NCBI GenBank assembly: GCA_049514575.1
Contig: JBEKUX010000005.1
Span: 1 to 64,000, forward strand
Direction of reading: 5' to 3'
Length of the DNA: 64,000 bases
Source of the DNA: BOG-1184 sp049514575
Lineage (GTDB): Bacteria > Fibrobacterota > Chitinivibrionia > Chitinivibrionales > Chitinispirillaceae
Both the position numbers and the translations under genes were made by a program. Under the pieces are notes generated by a model that worked only from the letters and a program-made list of their open reading frames with translations, had not been told where the DNA came from and did not search any database. Shown here piece by piece: positions 25,607 to 34,240 of the stretch (within the stretch, counting starts at the first letter, position 1; each line of letters begins with the position of its first letter).

Positions 25607-25807
25607 ATGACTATTCCGGAAATTCCACCTATTTTCAGCGCCCCTATTAACGAGCGCCGGTGTTTTACGGTACTGCACGGCAGGTGCTGGAGCAGGATGA
25701 CCGCGCGGCTGTTTACGGCCCTGCTTGAAAAACGCGGGCTGACCTTGGTTCATCAGTTCGATTCCTGGGGAGAAAACGAACGGTTCAACCTCTCCACGCT
25801 ATCGTGA
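25607..25807 (+). CDS. Small hypothetical protein, doubtful
   Basis: A 66-codon frame (starting MTIPEIPPIFSAPINE) sits in the 490-base gap between the GT2 gene and the GH54 gene. It has no clear ribosome binding site, though its codon use looks like neighbouring genes and it contains a helix-like stretch (MTARLFTALLEKRGLTLVHQ). It could be a small gene, a gene remnant or chance. Apart from a short GTGAAG/CTTCAC repeat at 25870-25884, nothing else is seen in this gap. Confidence 0.25.
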   Translation: MTIPEIPPIFSAPINERRCFTVLHGRCWSRMTARLFTALLEKRGLTLVHQFDSWGENERFNLSTLS

Positions 25808-25892
25808 TTACATCAGCGTGCTTACTGTTTGAATAATAAAATCACGCACGCCTCAACTTCAACAGGGAGGTGAAGTCGCTTCACAACTGCAC

Positions 25893-27236
25893 TTATTTTC
25901 CTATGACGATTTTCCCTGTCCATCCCTCCATACCGTCAATCGCCGTTCTACACACATAGACGCCGGCAGGGACCCGCTTCGCATCCCAGACCGCTTCGTG
26001 TCGGCCCGCGGCAATGACGCCGTTTACGATTGCGGCAACCCGCCTGCCTTGCTGGTCAAAAACATTCATACTCACGCGCCGGGCGTCCTGCAAGACGTAG
26101 CTGATAACCGCGTTACCGTTGGTCGGATTGTAATGGATCTGGAACATGGATGCCGCTGTTGCGTCGCGAGCGCTATACAGGGCCGACGTGGTGGTTCTCC
26201 CGTACCCGGCGGCAACGATGTTGGCCTGAACGGAATCTTCGGTGGAATCCGGGGGACAGCCGGTGGTAATGGCCCCCTCGAAAAAGGTTCCTATGCCGGT
26301 GTGGCTGTTGTCACCGCCTATTCCCAAGATGATAGCACCCTGCTTATACATGGGGTGCCAGCCGGTGGGACGTGTTCCGGCGTACTTGGTTTCAAGTTTG
26401 CCGGATTGGGCATTGCCGGCTCTTATGGAATACCAGTTCCCGGTTTTACCCTTGACTATGGCCGTAACATAGTTGGCGACAATGGGCGTGTTGGTGCTAT
26501 CGATCTGCGCAGCTCCGGCAGACATCCCATTTTCCAGATCCGCCATAACCCAGGGGCCGGTGCCGGAACCATGACCCCACTGGGTACTGTTTCCGAAATA
26601 GATACACTCCATGGTGGCATTGCCGTCATCAGTGTCGTTCTTCTCCGCGTTTCCGTAGTCGAAGCAACACCACTGGTTATAGTGTGTGCCGCTGCACACC
26701 ATGTACATACCCTCCGGCTGGTCGCCGGTCGCCAGCCCCGTGGCTTTGTCGTTTCGATAACCGGTTCCGGCACTCGGAGACCATCCCATATATGTATAGA
26801 CACCGTAGACCGTATGACCATTTATCTTAATCGGGGCATCGGTCGCGACTGCTTCCGTATCGGCGGGAACCCAGTAACCTGAACACCTGCTCTTGAGGTG
26901 GTTGCCGTTCGGGGACTGATCATAGATTGTCAAGATGGTGCCCGTTTTGCCGTTTAAGAACGAGTCCTGCGCGGCTGCATTGGCTACGCCTCCAGTGGTC
27001 AGGACACCGATGTCTTTAGTTTGGCCGTCCGACAAGCGCTTGACCTGGTAGAGGGGCCCGTTGTACGAGGCATAAAGTGCACGCACCGTGCTGTGCGCCG
27101 CAACGCATGGCGTCCCGCCGGCGGCATAGATGTCGCAAGGGCATTTCGCGGCGTGGATTTTTTCCTGCGCAAAGAATAAACTCAACATGACGGCCAGCAT
27201 TACATTAAACCATTTAAAAAAGCCGAAATACCGCAT
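25893..27236 (-). CDS. GH54 alpha-L-arabinofuranosidase
   Basis: The product has 447 residues. The signal peptide ends about KIHA; the GH54 catalytic domain starts CPCDIYAAGGTPCVAAHST and is recognisable by LYQVKRLSDG, DQSPNGNHL and a vicinal pair C190-C191 (QWCCFDYG). The expected nucleophile is E235 (MADLENG) and the acid/base D309 (GIGGDNS), by analogy with Aspergillus AbfB. The fungal CBM42 is absent; instead there is a T9SS-type sorting domain (MNVFDQQGRRV, GVYVCRTAIDG). It removes arabinofuranosyl side groups from arabinoxylan or arabinan. It follows the GH43 gene of cassette 2 by about 67 bases. Confidence 0.9.
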   Translation of the reverse strand: MRYFGFFKWFNVMLAVMLSLFFAQEKIHAAKCPCDIYAAGGTPCVAAHSTVRALYASYNGPLYQVKRLSDGQTKDIGVLTTGGVANAAAQDSFLNGKTGTILTIYDQSPNGNHLKSRCSGYWVPADTEAVATDAPIKINGHTVYGVYTYMGWSPSAGTGYRNDKATGLATGDQPEGMYMVCSGTHYNQWCCFDYGNAEKNDTDDGNATMECIYFGNSTQWGHGSGTGPWVMADLENGMSAGAAQIDSTNTPIVANYVTAIVKGKTGNWYSIRAGNAQSGKLETKYAGTRPTGWHPMYKQGAIILGIGGDNSHTGIGTFFEGAITTGCPPDSTEDSVQANIVAAGYGRTTTSALYSARDATAASMFQIHYNPTNGNAVISYVLQDARRVSMNVFDQQGRRVAAIVNGVIAAGRHEAVWDAKRVPAGVYVCRTAIDGMEGWTGKIVIGK

Positions 27237-27303
27237 AAAAAACCTCCCCCTTTAAGAATATTTAAGATTGAGATAAAAGATTCGCCTGATATCGATCGCA
27301 TAT

Positions 27304-28968
27304 TTAATCATTGAATATCAAACTGTTTGCAATGAGAATCTTATTATCCAACTTGATCCTTATCAGGTATGCGCCCGGCTGTATCTCCGCCCGATTAATC
27401 GGAAGCATCAGGTACTGAGAGGACAATCGTCCCTTAAACAATGTCGCTACAAGTCGGCCGGTCAGATCAAACAAGGATACATTCAAATCCCCCTGCGAAC
27501 CCGGCTGTGAAAAATCCAACTGGAGCGATTGTATCTTTCCCCCTTTGGCCTTCACTTTGATCGTATTCCCCCAGACGCCCTTTGTTTCCGGCGTTGTTCC
27601 TATTCCCGATGCGGAATTGAACTTCCACCAGTTGAAATTAAACAGGAGACCGGTGCTGCCGGTAAATCTGAGGAATAAGTTATGGATCCCGGTCGCGCCG
27701 GTCACCGTACATGTCCGCGTAGCCCATGTCTGCCAGCCGCCCGTGCCCGCAACAGTGTCCGTTCCCACCAGAGTTCCGGTTGTGGTATCAAGGTGGAGCT
27801 CTATGCGTCCGCCGCTTGTCGCAGAGGCCACTCTTGCGATAAAAGAATTAGCGCCGGAACCAAAATTGACGCCTTTAACTTTTATATAATCCCCATTATG
27901 AATCGAGTCCACATCTATTCCGCCTCCAACGTCGCTGCATGGTTCCGTTTTTATTCCGGATTCCCAGCAGATCGTTTCGGCCTGCGTCGTGTCGTAGGGA
28001 TTAAGATTGCCCACGCCCGTGGTCACCCCGCCTGTCGTACCAGTTATCGTCGGGATTGTGCCGTCAGCATTATACGTGAATTTCTCAATGCATACCGAAC
28101 GCTTGTAGTCCCCACCGCCCGGCAGAGCGGCATTATGGTAGAAAAAGTATGAATTACCGCCAAAATCACATACTCCCGGATGGATTGTGCTGCAGCCGTT
28201 TAGCCCCATGATCTGGCTCTTATAGGTCCACGGTCCGGTAGGGCCGGAACTTGTGGTATAGCAGATGCATTCAGGGAAACCGGATGGATATACCAGATAG
28301 TAAATGCTGTTGCGTTTGTAGAGCCAGGGACCTTCTTGGTAATTCGGCCCGAACGCCGGGTCATTCTGAGCAAGACAACTTATGGAGCCGCTGTAAGAAA
28401 TCATATTGGCATTGAGTTTTACCCAGTAGTAGACCTGGTTGCCCCAGCCCAAATACGCCTGTCCGTCATCGTCTATCATTACCGTAGGGTCAAGGCCCCG
28501 CCAGCTGTGGCTCGCGTTGCATGTTGTTGGCATCAGGCTGGTGGGTATGAGCGGTTGGCCGAGAGTATCTTTAAACGGCCCGGTAGGACTGTTTGAAACA
28601 GCAACCCCGATAGATACTCCGCTTGATGCTGTAGTTGAGATGTAGAAATAAAACTTGCCGTTCCGATAAATAGCCTGGGCTGCGTCTGCATCTTTGGTTG
28701 TCGCCCAGCTGAGTGAAGCGGGAGAGAGAATGACTCCGTGGTCCGTCCAATTCACCATGTCCGCTGATGAATAGCATTTCCAGTTAGATAGTAAATAGCC
28801 GCCGGAGGCGTTGTCCGAGTCATGATCGATAACCATGTATACTCTACCGTTATATACCATCGGGGCCGGGTCGGCGGTATAACACGTTTGTATGACCGGA
28901 TTGTCCGCAAAACAGGCCGCGACAAAAAGCGGCATGATCGGAACGAATGCACACATTTTGTTTCTCAT
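27304..28968 (-). CDS. GH43 glycosidase with CBM6 and T9SS-type domain
   Basis: The ATG at 28968 is preceded by GGGAGG and begins the signal peptide (MRNKMCAFVPIMPLFVAACF); the longer frame to 29133 would overlap the LamG gene. The product has 554 residues: GH43 propeller with base D33 (TADPAPMV), D160 (RGLDPTVMID) and acid E212 (NYQEGPWLY); a CBM6 domain (about 355-485); and a sorting domain ending GAYLIRIKLDNK. The C-terminal third closely resembles that of the GH30 protein at 7808. The likely activity is xylosidase or arabinofuranosidase. It is the third gene of cassette 2. Confidence 0.9.
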   Translation of the reverse strand: MRNKMCAFVPIMPLFVAACFADNPVIQTCYTADPAPMVYNGRVYMVIDHDSDNASGGYLLSNWKCYSSADMVNWTDHGVILSPASLSWATTKDADAAQAIYRNGKFYFYISTTASSGVSIGVAVSNSPTGPFKDTLGQPLIPTSLMPTTCNASHSWRGLDPTVMIDDDGQAYLGWGNQVYYWVKLNANMISYSGSISCLAQNDPAFGPNYQEGPWLYKRNSIYYLVYPSGFPECICYTTSSGPTGPWTYKSQIMGLNGCSTIHPGVCDFGGNSYFFYHNAALPGGGDYKRSVCIEKFTYNADGTIPTITGTTGGVTTGVGNLNPYDTTQAETICWESGIKTEPCSDVGGGIDVDSIHNGDYIKVKGVNFGSGANSFIARVASATSGGRIELHLDTTTGTLVGTDTVAGTGGWQTWATRTCTVTGATGIHNLFLRFTGSTGLLFNFNWWKFNSASGIGTTPETKGVWGNTIKVKAKGGKIQSLQLDFSQPGSQGDLNVSLFDLTGRLVATLFKGRLSSQYLMLPINRAEIQPGAYLIRIKLDNKILIANSLIFND

Positions 28969-29015
28969 AGGTCGAACCTCCCGTTTGTGTTTGGAATTAT
29001 AATCACTTTTGCTCT

Positions 29016-30653
29016 CTACCATTTCACCAATGCATCCTGCTGTTTCTGATTCATATAGCACAGCCTGACCCAGTCCGGCGAGCGAACCTTCCAGGAAACG
29101 GAACATTCGTCCATGGATCCTTTCCAGGGGCAACCGCCGTTTGCGTCGGCTCCAAGCCGGAGTGGCGCGGAATTGACAAGTGCGCCGATACTGGCAATAT
29201 CGCCGCCGGCCGGGAGACTGCTCACATCCGAACCGTCAATATAGAGCCTGCACTTGCCGTTGCCGGAGCGGTCAAAAACCGCGGCCACATGGTGCCACGT
29301 GGTGGAATCAACGATCTGAATGTTCGAACCCAAAACGAATGTCTTCGAACTGCCCCACGACCCTGCACCGGTCGCAATAAAGGCCATCAAACCGCCGGTG
29401 TTGTCAAGCTCCAGAAGCCATCCATACGATGAAGAGGCGGAACCGCCGGAACTTTTGGAAACAATCGTTCGATAACTTTGGGCAATGGCCGGTTTGATCC
29501 ACGCACAGACCGAGAAACCGGACGTGTCGGGATTACACACATTTCCCATATCGGTATAATCGCCGGAATCTTTAAAAAACTGCCCGTAGCCAATAGCACC
29601 CGCACTCCGCGTCTGGTTGCCGTTTCTGGTGCCGTTGTAATGGTCAACCGTTGCATCATGTATGCTGCCGGAACTCTCGCCCAGGTGCCATACTCCAGCG
29701 AATCCGTCCGCCGTGTCGAACACCGCCGCACCGTTCGAACTGTCCGCCGCATCCGGATTTCCCCAGTGCATGGTGATGAACTGTGCACTGTCATTACCGA
29801 ACACCGTATCCACCTTTACCCATATTTCCGCCAGTTGATTGACTGCGTCCCATCGCTCGATTTCATAGGAAAGGAGTGTCCTGTCGGCCATTAAAAAACG
29901 GATGTCGTGACCGTCAGGCCGTGCAGCGGTAAAATCGAAGGAACTGCCGGTAAGACGGACGAGAACGGGAAAACCAAATATATCTCCCGAAACGCCGGCG
30001 CCGGAAGCGGTGGTGTTTAGATAGAGACGTTTCGAAGAACTCCAGGGTGAAAGGGCCAGAGAGAGCGCCTGGCCGGAAGCGAGCTGAATATTGTTGAAAG
30101 TTCGTGAAGGGTTTCCCGGGGACGAAGAGATGAAGCGCAGCGTGAAGATTCCCGCGGGAACGTCGCTGATGGTGAATGTCTTCAAGACCGGATCAACCCG
30201 CACGATCCGGTCGAGACCGTAGATCTGGACAAAATAGCCTGCCTGCGGTGTGACGAATGTCTCCCATGTTCCGCTGATGGTTCCGGTAGGCATGAGCGTA
30301 TAGACAGGGAGCGTGGTGTCGGAAACGACATGGCAGCGGATGAGCACTGCATGACCGTTCCCGTCATTGATTTCTATTGAACAACCGCCCGTGTCGACCG
30401 CGTCCAGCAAAAACCGCCCGAAGCTGTCCGTAACGGCATCGGCACGTGATCCCGTCGAAGATGTATCCATAAGGAAGCTGTCGGATCTCAGCCGCACTTG
30501 GGCATTGACCGCAGGTAGGGCGCTGCCATAATACACGACGCATCCGCGCACACGCGCTTCGCCTTCGGAACCGCTGCCGCCTGAAAGGGGGGACCTGCTG
30601 CAGGCGAGCGCAAGCAACACGAACAGCAAAGCGGCGGTCTGTTTTCCTGTCAC
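29016..30653 (-). CDS. DUF2341/LamG lipoprotein of cassette 2
   Basis: The product has 545 residues: lipoprotein signal (LLALAC, Cys18) followed by a GGSGSEGE motif, a carboxypeptidase-regulatory-like domain, DUF2341 (FPVLVRLTGSSFDFTAARPDG, YEIERWDAVNQLAEIWVKVD) and LamG (GVWHLGESSG, VCAWIKPA, CRLYIDGSDV, GSMDECSVSWKV). It ends DWVRLCYMNQKQQDALVKW like its two paralogues. Its start overlaps the regulator stop by 4 bases (ATGA). Surface glycan binding is likely. The LamG loops differ from the paralogues, which would fit a different ligand. Confidence 0.85.
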   Translation of the reverse strand: MTGKQTAALLFVLLALACSRSPLSGGSGSEGEARVRGCVVYYGSALPAVNAQVRLRSDSFLMDTSSTGSRADAVTDSFGRFLLDAVDTGGCSIEINDGNGHAVLIRCHVVSDTTLPVYTLMPTGTISGTWETFVTPQAGYFVQIYGLDRIVRVDPVLKTFTISDVPAGIFTLRFISSSPGNPSRTFNNIQLASGQALSLALSPWSSSKRLYLNTTASGAGVSGDIFGFPVLVRLTGSSFDFTAARPDGHDIRFLMADRTLLSYEIERWDAVNQLAEIWVKVDTVFGNDSAQFITMHWGNPDAADSSNGAAVFDTADGFAGVWHLGESSGSIHDATVDHYNGTRNGNQTRSAGAIGYGQFFKDSGDYTDMGNVCNPDTSGFSVCAWIKPAIAQSYRTIVSKSSGGSASSSYGWLLELDNTGGLMAFIATGAGSWGSSKTFVLGSNIQIVDSTTWHHVAAVFDRSGNGKCRLYIDGSDVSSLPAGGDIASIGALVNSAPLRLGADANGGCPWKGSMDECSVSWKVRSPDWVRLCYMNQKQQDALVKW

Positions 30654-31498
30654 GGTTTTCCTCCATCTCCCTTATTGTCTCTATACTGTTTAGAAAGAGG
30701 AAAGACCTGGAAGTTGAACAGATAGGCCCTGTCAGGGTGCTGGTCGTTTGCCGCCATGGTCATGATGCGGCGCCTGCATTCCCTGATTTCATCGATGATT
30801 TTTCCGTATCCTTCGGGCGAAACGCTGAGAGACACCCAGGAGAAATTGCGTTCATTCCTGTCGAACCGGTCCATGGAGTTCTTCGAAAGTTCCAGCGCGT
30901 TAAGCACGAAATTGTTTATGCAGAGTGACTGTGCGTCGTAACCGGTTGAAATGAGCGCGTCGGTGACGGTATACCTTCCGTCAACCTCGCGGCGGACAAG
31001 GTCGAGCCGTTCGAGCAGGGCGATGGCGTGTTTCGCTTCGGACGCCGAGATCTGGGGCGAAAGCATTTGCGCAAGCCCGTCATAATCACCCCTGAACGGA
31101 TAAAAGGAGAGCACTTCCCTTACAGCTGAGTAATACCACTTATCGTAGAACTCGTACCGCTCAGCGTTAAGGGTGCGTACCCTCGCCTCCTTGGAAGAGA
31201 TCATTTTTTCGAAACATCTCTTTTTTTCATCGTGGCTTTTCGCCTGATTGAAAAGGACCATGTTCTGAAAATAGATCGCTTCTTTTTTCTTGAGTTTAAG
31301 AAAATCCGTCAGGCGTTCAATGTAGGAGATGGAGATGTTGGTTTTGCCGCTTATGATGAGGGAGAAGTGGCCGCCGGATTTGAAGCCGACGTGTCGGGCG
31401 ATAAAGCGGTGAGAATAATTTTTATTTGAAGATTTCTTTTCCTTGTAAAAATCAGAAAGGAATTTCCTGTAATCAGTATATTCGAACACTGACTCCAT
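30650..31498 (-). CDS. TIGR02147-family transcriptional regulator, cassette 2
   Basis: The ATG at 31498 has GGAGGGGG nine bases upstream; an in-frame TTG at 31522 is less likely. The product has 282 residues with the family blocks YTDYRKFLSDFYKE, HRFIARHVGFKSGGHFSLII (HTH-like), CFEKMISS, YDKWYYSAVREVL, ASEAKHAIALLERLDLVRR, NSMDRFDRNERNFS and FNFQVFPLSK. Unlike the other two copies it has a canonical ribosome binding site. A perfect palindrome lies 70 bases upstream (31568-31583). It probably controls the LamG, GH43 and GH54 genes downstream. Confidence 0.85.
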   Translation of the reverse strand: MESVFEYTDYRKFLSDFYKEKKSSNKNYSHRFIARHVGFKSGGHFSLIISGKTNISISYIERLTDFLKLKKKEAIYFQNMVLFNQAKSHDEKKRCFEKMISSKEARVRTLNAERYEFYDKWYYSAVREVLSFYPFRGDYDGLAQMLSPQISASEAKHAIALLERLDLVRREVDGRYTVTDALISTGYDAQSLCINNFVLNALELSKNSMDRFDRNERNFSWVSLSVSPEGYGKIIDEIRECRRRIMTMAANDQHPDRAYLFNFQVFPLSKQYRDNKGDGGKP

Positions 31499-31567
31499 AA
31501 GAAAGGCCCCCTCCGACAACAAAATAATCGAAAGGAAGGATGGAAGCCATTAAAAGAGCCAAATACC

Positions 31568-31583
31568 GCTTAATGAATTAAGC
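31568..31583. promoter_or_regulatory. 16-bp palindrome upstream of cassette 2 regulator
   Basis: GCTTAATGAATTAAGC is a perfect inverted repeat (7-bp arms, GA centre). It lies in the AT-rich 300-base gap (31499-31800) between the cassette 2 regulator and the GH2 stop. No confident -10/-35 pair was found, and no gene is evident in the gap. An autoregulatory operator is the simplest reading. Confidence 0.45.
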
Positions 31584-31800
31584 AAAAAAAGCGCATATAC
31601 TTTATTTTGTGTTATTTATTTAATTGATATAAAAAGAGTTAAGATATTAAACTGCTTATTGAAAACAGCTGAATAATCAAGTTTTTTTTCTTTTGCGGAA
31701 AAACTGCCGACGACTTTTCCTGATGCCTTAACTATAAGAAAATACATAGCCACCGTGAAATTGTCGCAACAGTTTCATTATTCCGGAAATGCCGACTCCC

Positions 31801-34206
31801 CTACTGTACAATCCTTACCTTGGCAATAACAATTCCCTCGGCCGCATTGCGCCGCACGATCACGCCCGATGTGACGAGCCTCGTGTCAATCAGCCTTCCC
31901 CGAATATCAAACAATGATACCGCGACCTTCTTTCCCGACAGGTTCCCCGGTAAAACGATGCGGTTTCCGTAACAGGGCACAACTATTTCCAGTGGGCCGG
32001 CGGGACTATGCGAAACGGCGGGCATGCGCGACGCCGTAATAGGATTGTCCGGCACGTGGACCACCGTAATCGTCACTGAGTCCGGCGTGAGGGTCCCGGA
32101 TATCGCCTTGATCGTTACGGTGCCCGCGTTGTACGAGCGGAACTCTATCGCCGCCCAGCCGTCTCTGACGCCCTTCTCCAATGCTCCTCCTGTAAAGGTA
32201 ATAGAACTGCCTGTTGGGAACATTCCAAGCCCCGATTGGTCGGTCAGCGTGACATCGGGAGAATTAGTTATCCTTACGCCTGAAGCATTCTGCACCTCCA
32301 CGATCAATTGGCAATCGCTTCGTCCGTCATCGGTAATCGTATCGTTATCGGTAGTCAACTTTAATTTTGCCGCGGTTCCGGCTACCGGCCAGGTGGGAGG
32401 AGCAATTCCGGCGTAATAGTTGCGATAAAAGTAATAACGGCGCAACGGTAGACGGGCATGATCGATGAACCCCATGTTGCCCATGTCCGGTTGGCCTGCG
32501 TCGTTGTTTTGATGTAAAGCGCTTCCGTGGTGAAACCCGCACCATATACTGACGCCGCTGCGCCATGCATACTTGGTCGGTAAATTATTTACTGTATCCA
32601 GACCCGAGGCATAGCATCCGTCATAACTGCCCGGCCTGTCGCCGGTACAGCTGCCGTATTCCGATTGCAGATTAGGAACGCCCGGATCATGTATTCCGGA
32701 TTCACCGCCGTTGTAGCCGTTGACGTCCTGTGAGAGGTGCTGATAATCAACCCCATTGGCAACCCACGTGCCGCCAAGGCCCGCAGGGCGGGTTGAATCG
32801 GCTTTGTGGGTAAATGCCACCATGTTCGACAACAGCGTTATGGACTTTTGCACCACTGCGGTTGCGGTAAACTCGATTTCATTCCCCATGCTCCAGATAA
32901 TGACGCTTGGGTGGTTCCTGTAAATCCTTATCATCTCGTCAAGCTGCTGCAGCACATTGGCTTCGAAGGCCGCCTGATCGGCCGTATTCGGCGGATAAGC
33001 GCTGACATCCCAGGGGCTGGTTCCCGGGTCCGTTGATGAAAAATAGCCTGTTCCCCAGTAATTTATCTCCGACCACAGGCATATTCCTACGCGATCGCAG
33101 GCATCGTAAAACGAAGGATCGTGCGGGTAGTGCGATCCCCTTATAAAATTCATGCCCGCGCTTTTAACGAGCTTTACATCGCGCAATGACCCGCTGTTCG
33201 TGGTTGCATCGCACCAGCCGGCGTGGTCCTGATGAACGTTACAGCCCTGAAGCCAGAGATGGGCGCCGGAAAGAAAAAAACCGGTCTCCGCCCCGAAGCT
33301 GACGGTTCGGATTCCGAGCGGCGACGCGTAATCGTCAACAAGCGTAGTGTTATCGTAAACCTGAGTGTACACACTGTACATATAGGGGGACGCTGGCGTC
33401 CACAGATGCGGATTACTGATCGCGGAGCTGACCTGGACGAACGTGTCGAGCGCTCCCGCGGGAATAGTCATGCTCGATTCAAATGACGTTACCGAAGCGC
33501 CGGTAGAGTCGAATATCGTGGAGGTAACCTTGCAGGTCTTCGCCGTTGTCGCGTTGTTGCGTATCTCGGTTTTTACCGCGATCGTCGCGCTCGATGAAGA
33601 CGCCTGTTTGGTAATGACGGCAGTGCCATAAAACGGAACATGCAGAGGATCGGTCACGACAAGGTACGCATCGCGGTATATGCCGCCCGCGAAAATATGT
33701 TCACCTGCGCGGGGAGCGATCTGCGCGTTCCATGAACCGTCAAGATGGACCGCAATCACATTGTCGCCGGCAAGAACATTTGGAGTGATATCAAAGGTAA
33801 ATCCTGTATACCCACCCTTGTGCTCGCCTGCGAGTGTCCCATTGATGTACACTTTTGCGTCTTGAAAAGCCCCTTCGAACTCGATGAATATCCGTTTTTT
33901 AGCAGTAATAAGTGATTGATCTATGGTTACGTGTTTTCGATACCATCCAATATAGGGGGCTGTCGCAAACATCGTCCGCCAGTACGGTATTTCGAACGAA
34001 TGCGGCAGATTGACATTTGACCAGCCGCCCGGATCGGTGGCGGCGGTAGCCGTCGCAACCGCAACGTCCGATTTTATGAATTTCCATGTTTTGTTTAAAT
34101 TAAGAATCGTACGTACCTGCGGCGATGTAGAGGCCCACCCTGCCGCAAAAACGCCGTTTATGAGCAGAAACACGCACAATTGCAACCGCCGGTTTCTCTT
34201 TTTCAT
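31801..34206 (-). CDS. Glycoside hydrolase family 2 (beta-galactosidase-like), secreted
   Basis: The product has 801 residues: signal peptide (ending AAGWA), sugar-binding jelly roll (WYRKHVTI, GGIYRDAYLVV), Ig domain, TIM barrel with acid/base E443 (WSMGNEIEF) and nucleophile E516 (LQSEYGSC), an Ig/Big-type domain (about 620-715; ITDDGRSDCQLIVEVQNASG) like the one in the GH2 at 2844, and a T9SS-like C-terminus (VSLFDIRGRLIDT, ending VIAKVRIVQ). The start is 34 bases after the GH39 stop, so the two are co-transcribed. The likely substrate is a galactosyl or related beta-linked residue on the target glycan. Confidence 0.9.
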   Translation of the reverse strand: MKKRNRRLQLCVFLLINGVFAAGWASTSPQVRTILNLNKTWKFIKSDVAVATATAATDPGGWSNVNLPHSFEIPYWRTMFATAPYIGWYRKHVTIDQSLITAKKRIFIEFEGAFQDAKVYINGTLAGEHKGGYTGFTFDITPNVLAGDNVIAVHLDGSWNAQIAPRAGEHIFAGGIYRDAYLVVTDPLHVPFYGTAVITKQASSSSATIAVKTEIRNNATTAKTCKVTSTIFDSTGASVTSFESSMTIPAGALDTFVQVSSAISNPHLWTPASPYMYSVYTQVYDNTTLVDDYASPLGIRTVSFGAETGFFLSGAHLWLQGCNVHQDHAGWCDATTNSGSLRDVKLVKSAGMNFIRGSHYPHDPSFYDACDRVGICLWSEINYWGTGYFSSTDPGTSPWDVSAYPPNTADQAAFEANVLQQLDEMIRIYRNHPSVIIWSMGNEIEFTATAVVQKSITLLSNMVAFTHKADSTRPAGLGGTWVANGVDYQHLSQDVNGYNGGESGIHDPGVPNLQSEYGSCTGDRPGSYDGCYASGLDTVNNLPTKYAWRSGVSIWCGFHHGSALHQNNDAGQPDMGNMGFIDHARLPLRRYYFYRNYYAGIAPPTWPVAGTAAKLKLTTDNDTITDDGRSDCQLIVEVQNASGVRITNSPDVTLTDQSGLGMFPTGSSITFTGGALEKGVRDGWAAIEFRSYNAGTVTIKAISGTLTPDSVTITVVHVPDNPITASRMPAVSHSPAGPLEIVVPCYGNRIVLPGNLSGKKVAVSLFDIRGRLIDTRLVTSGVIVRRNAAEGIVIAKVRIVQ

Positions 34207-34240
34207 ATAACCTCGTTTTTAAGCAACGTGTTTTTTTATA

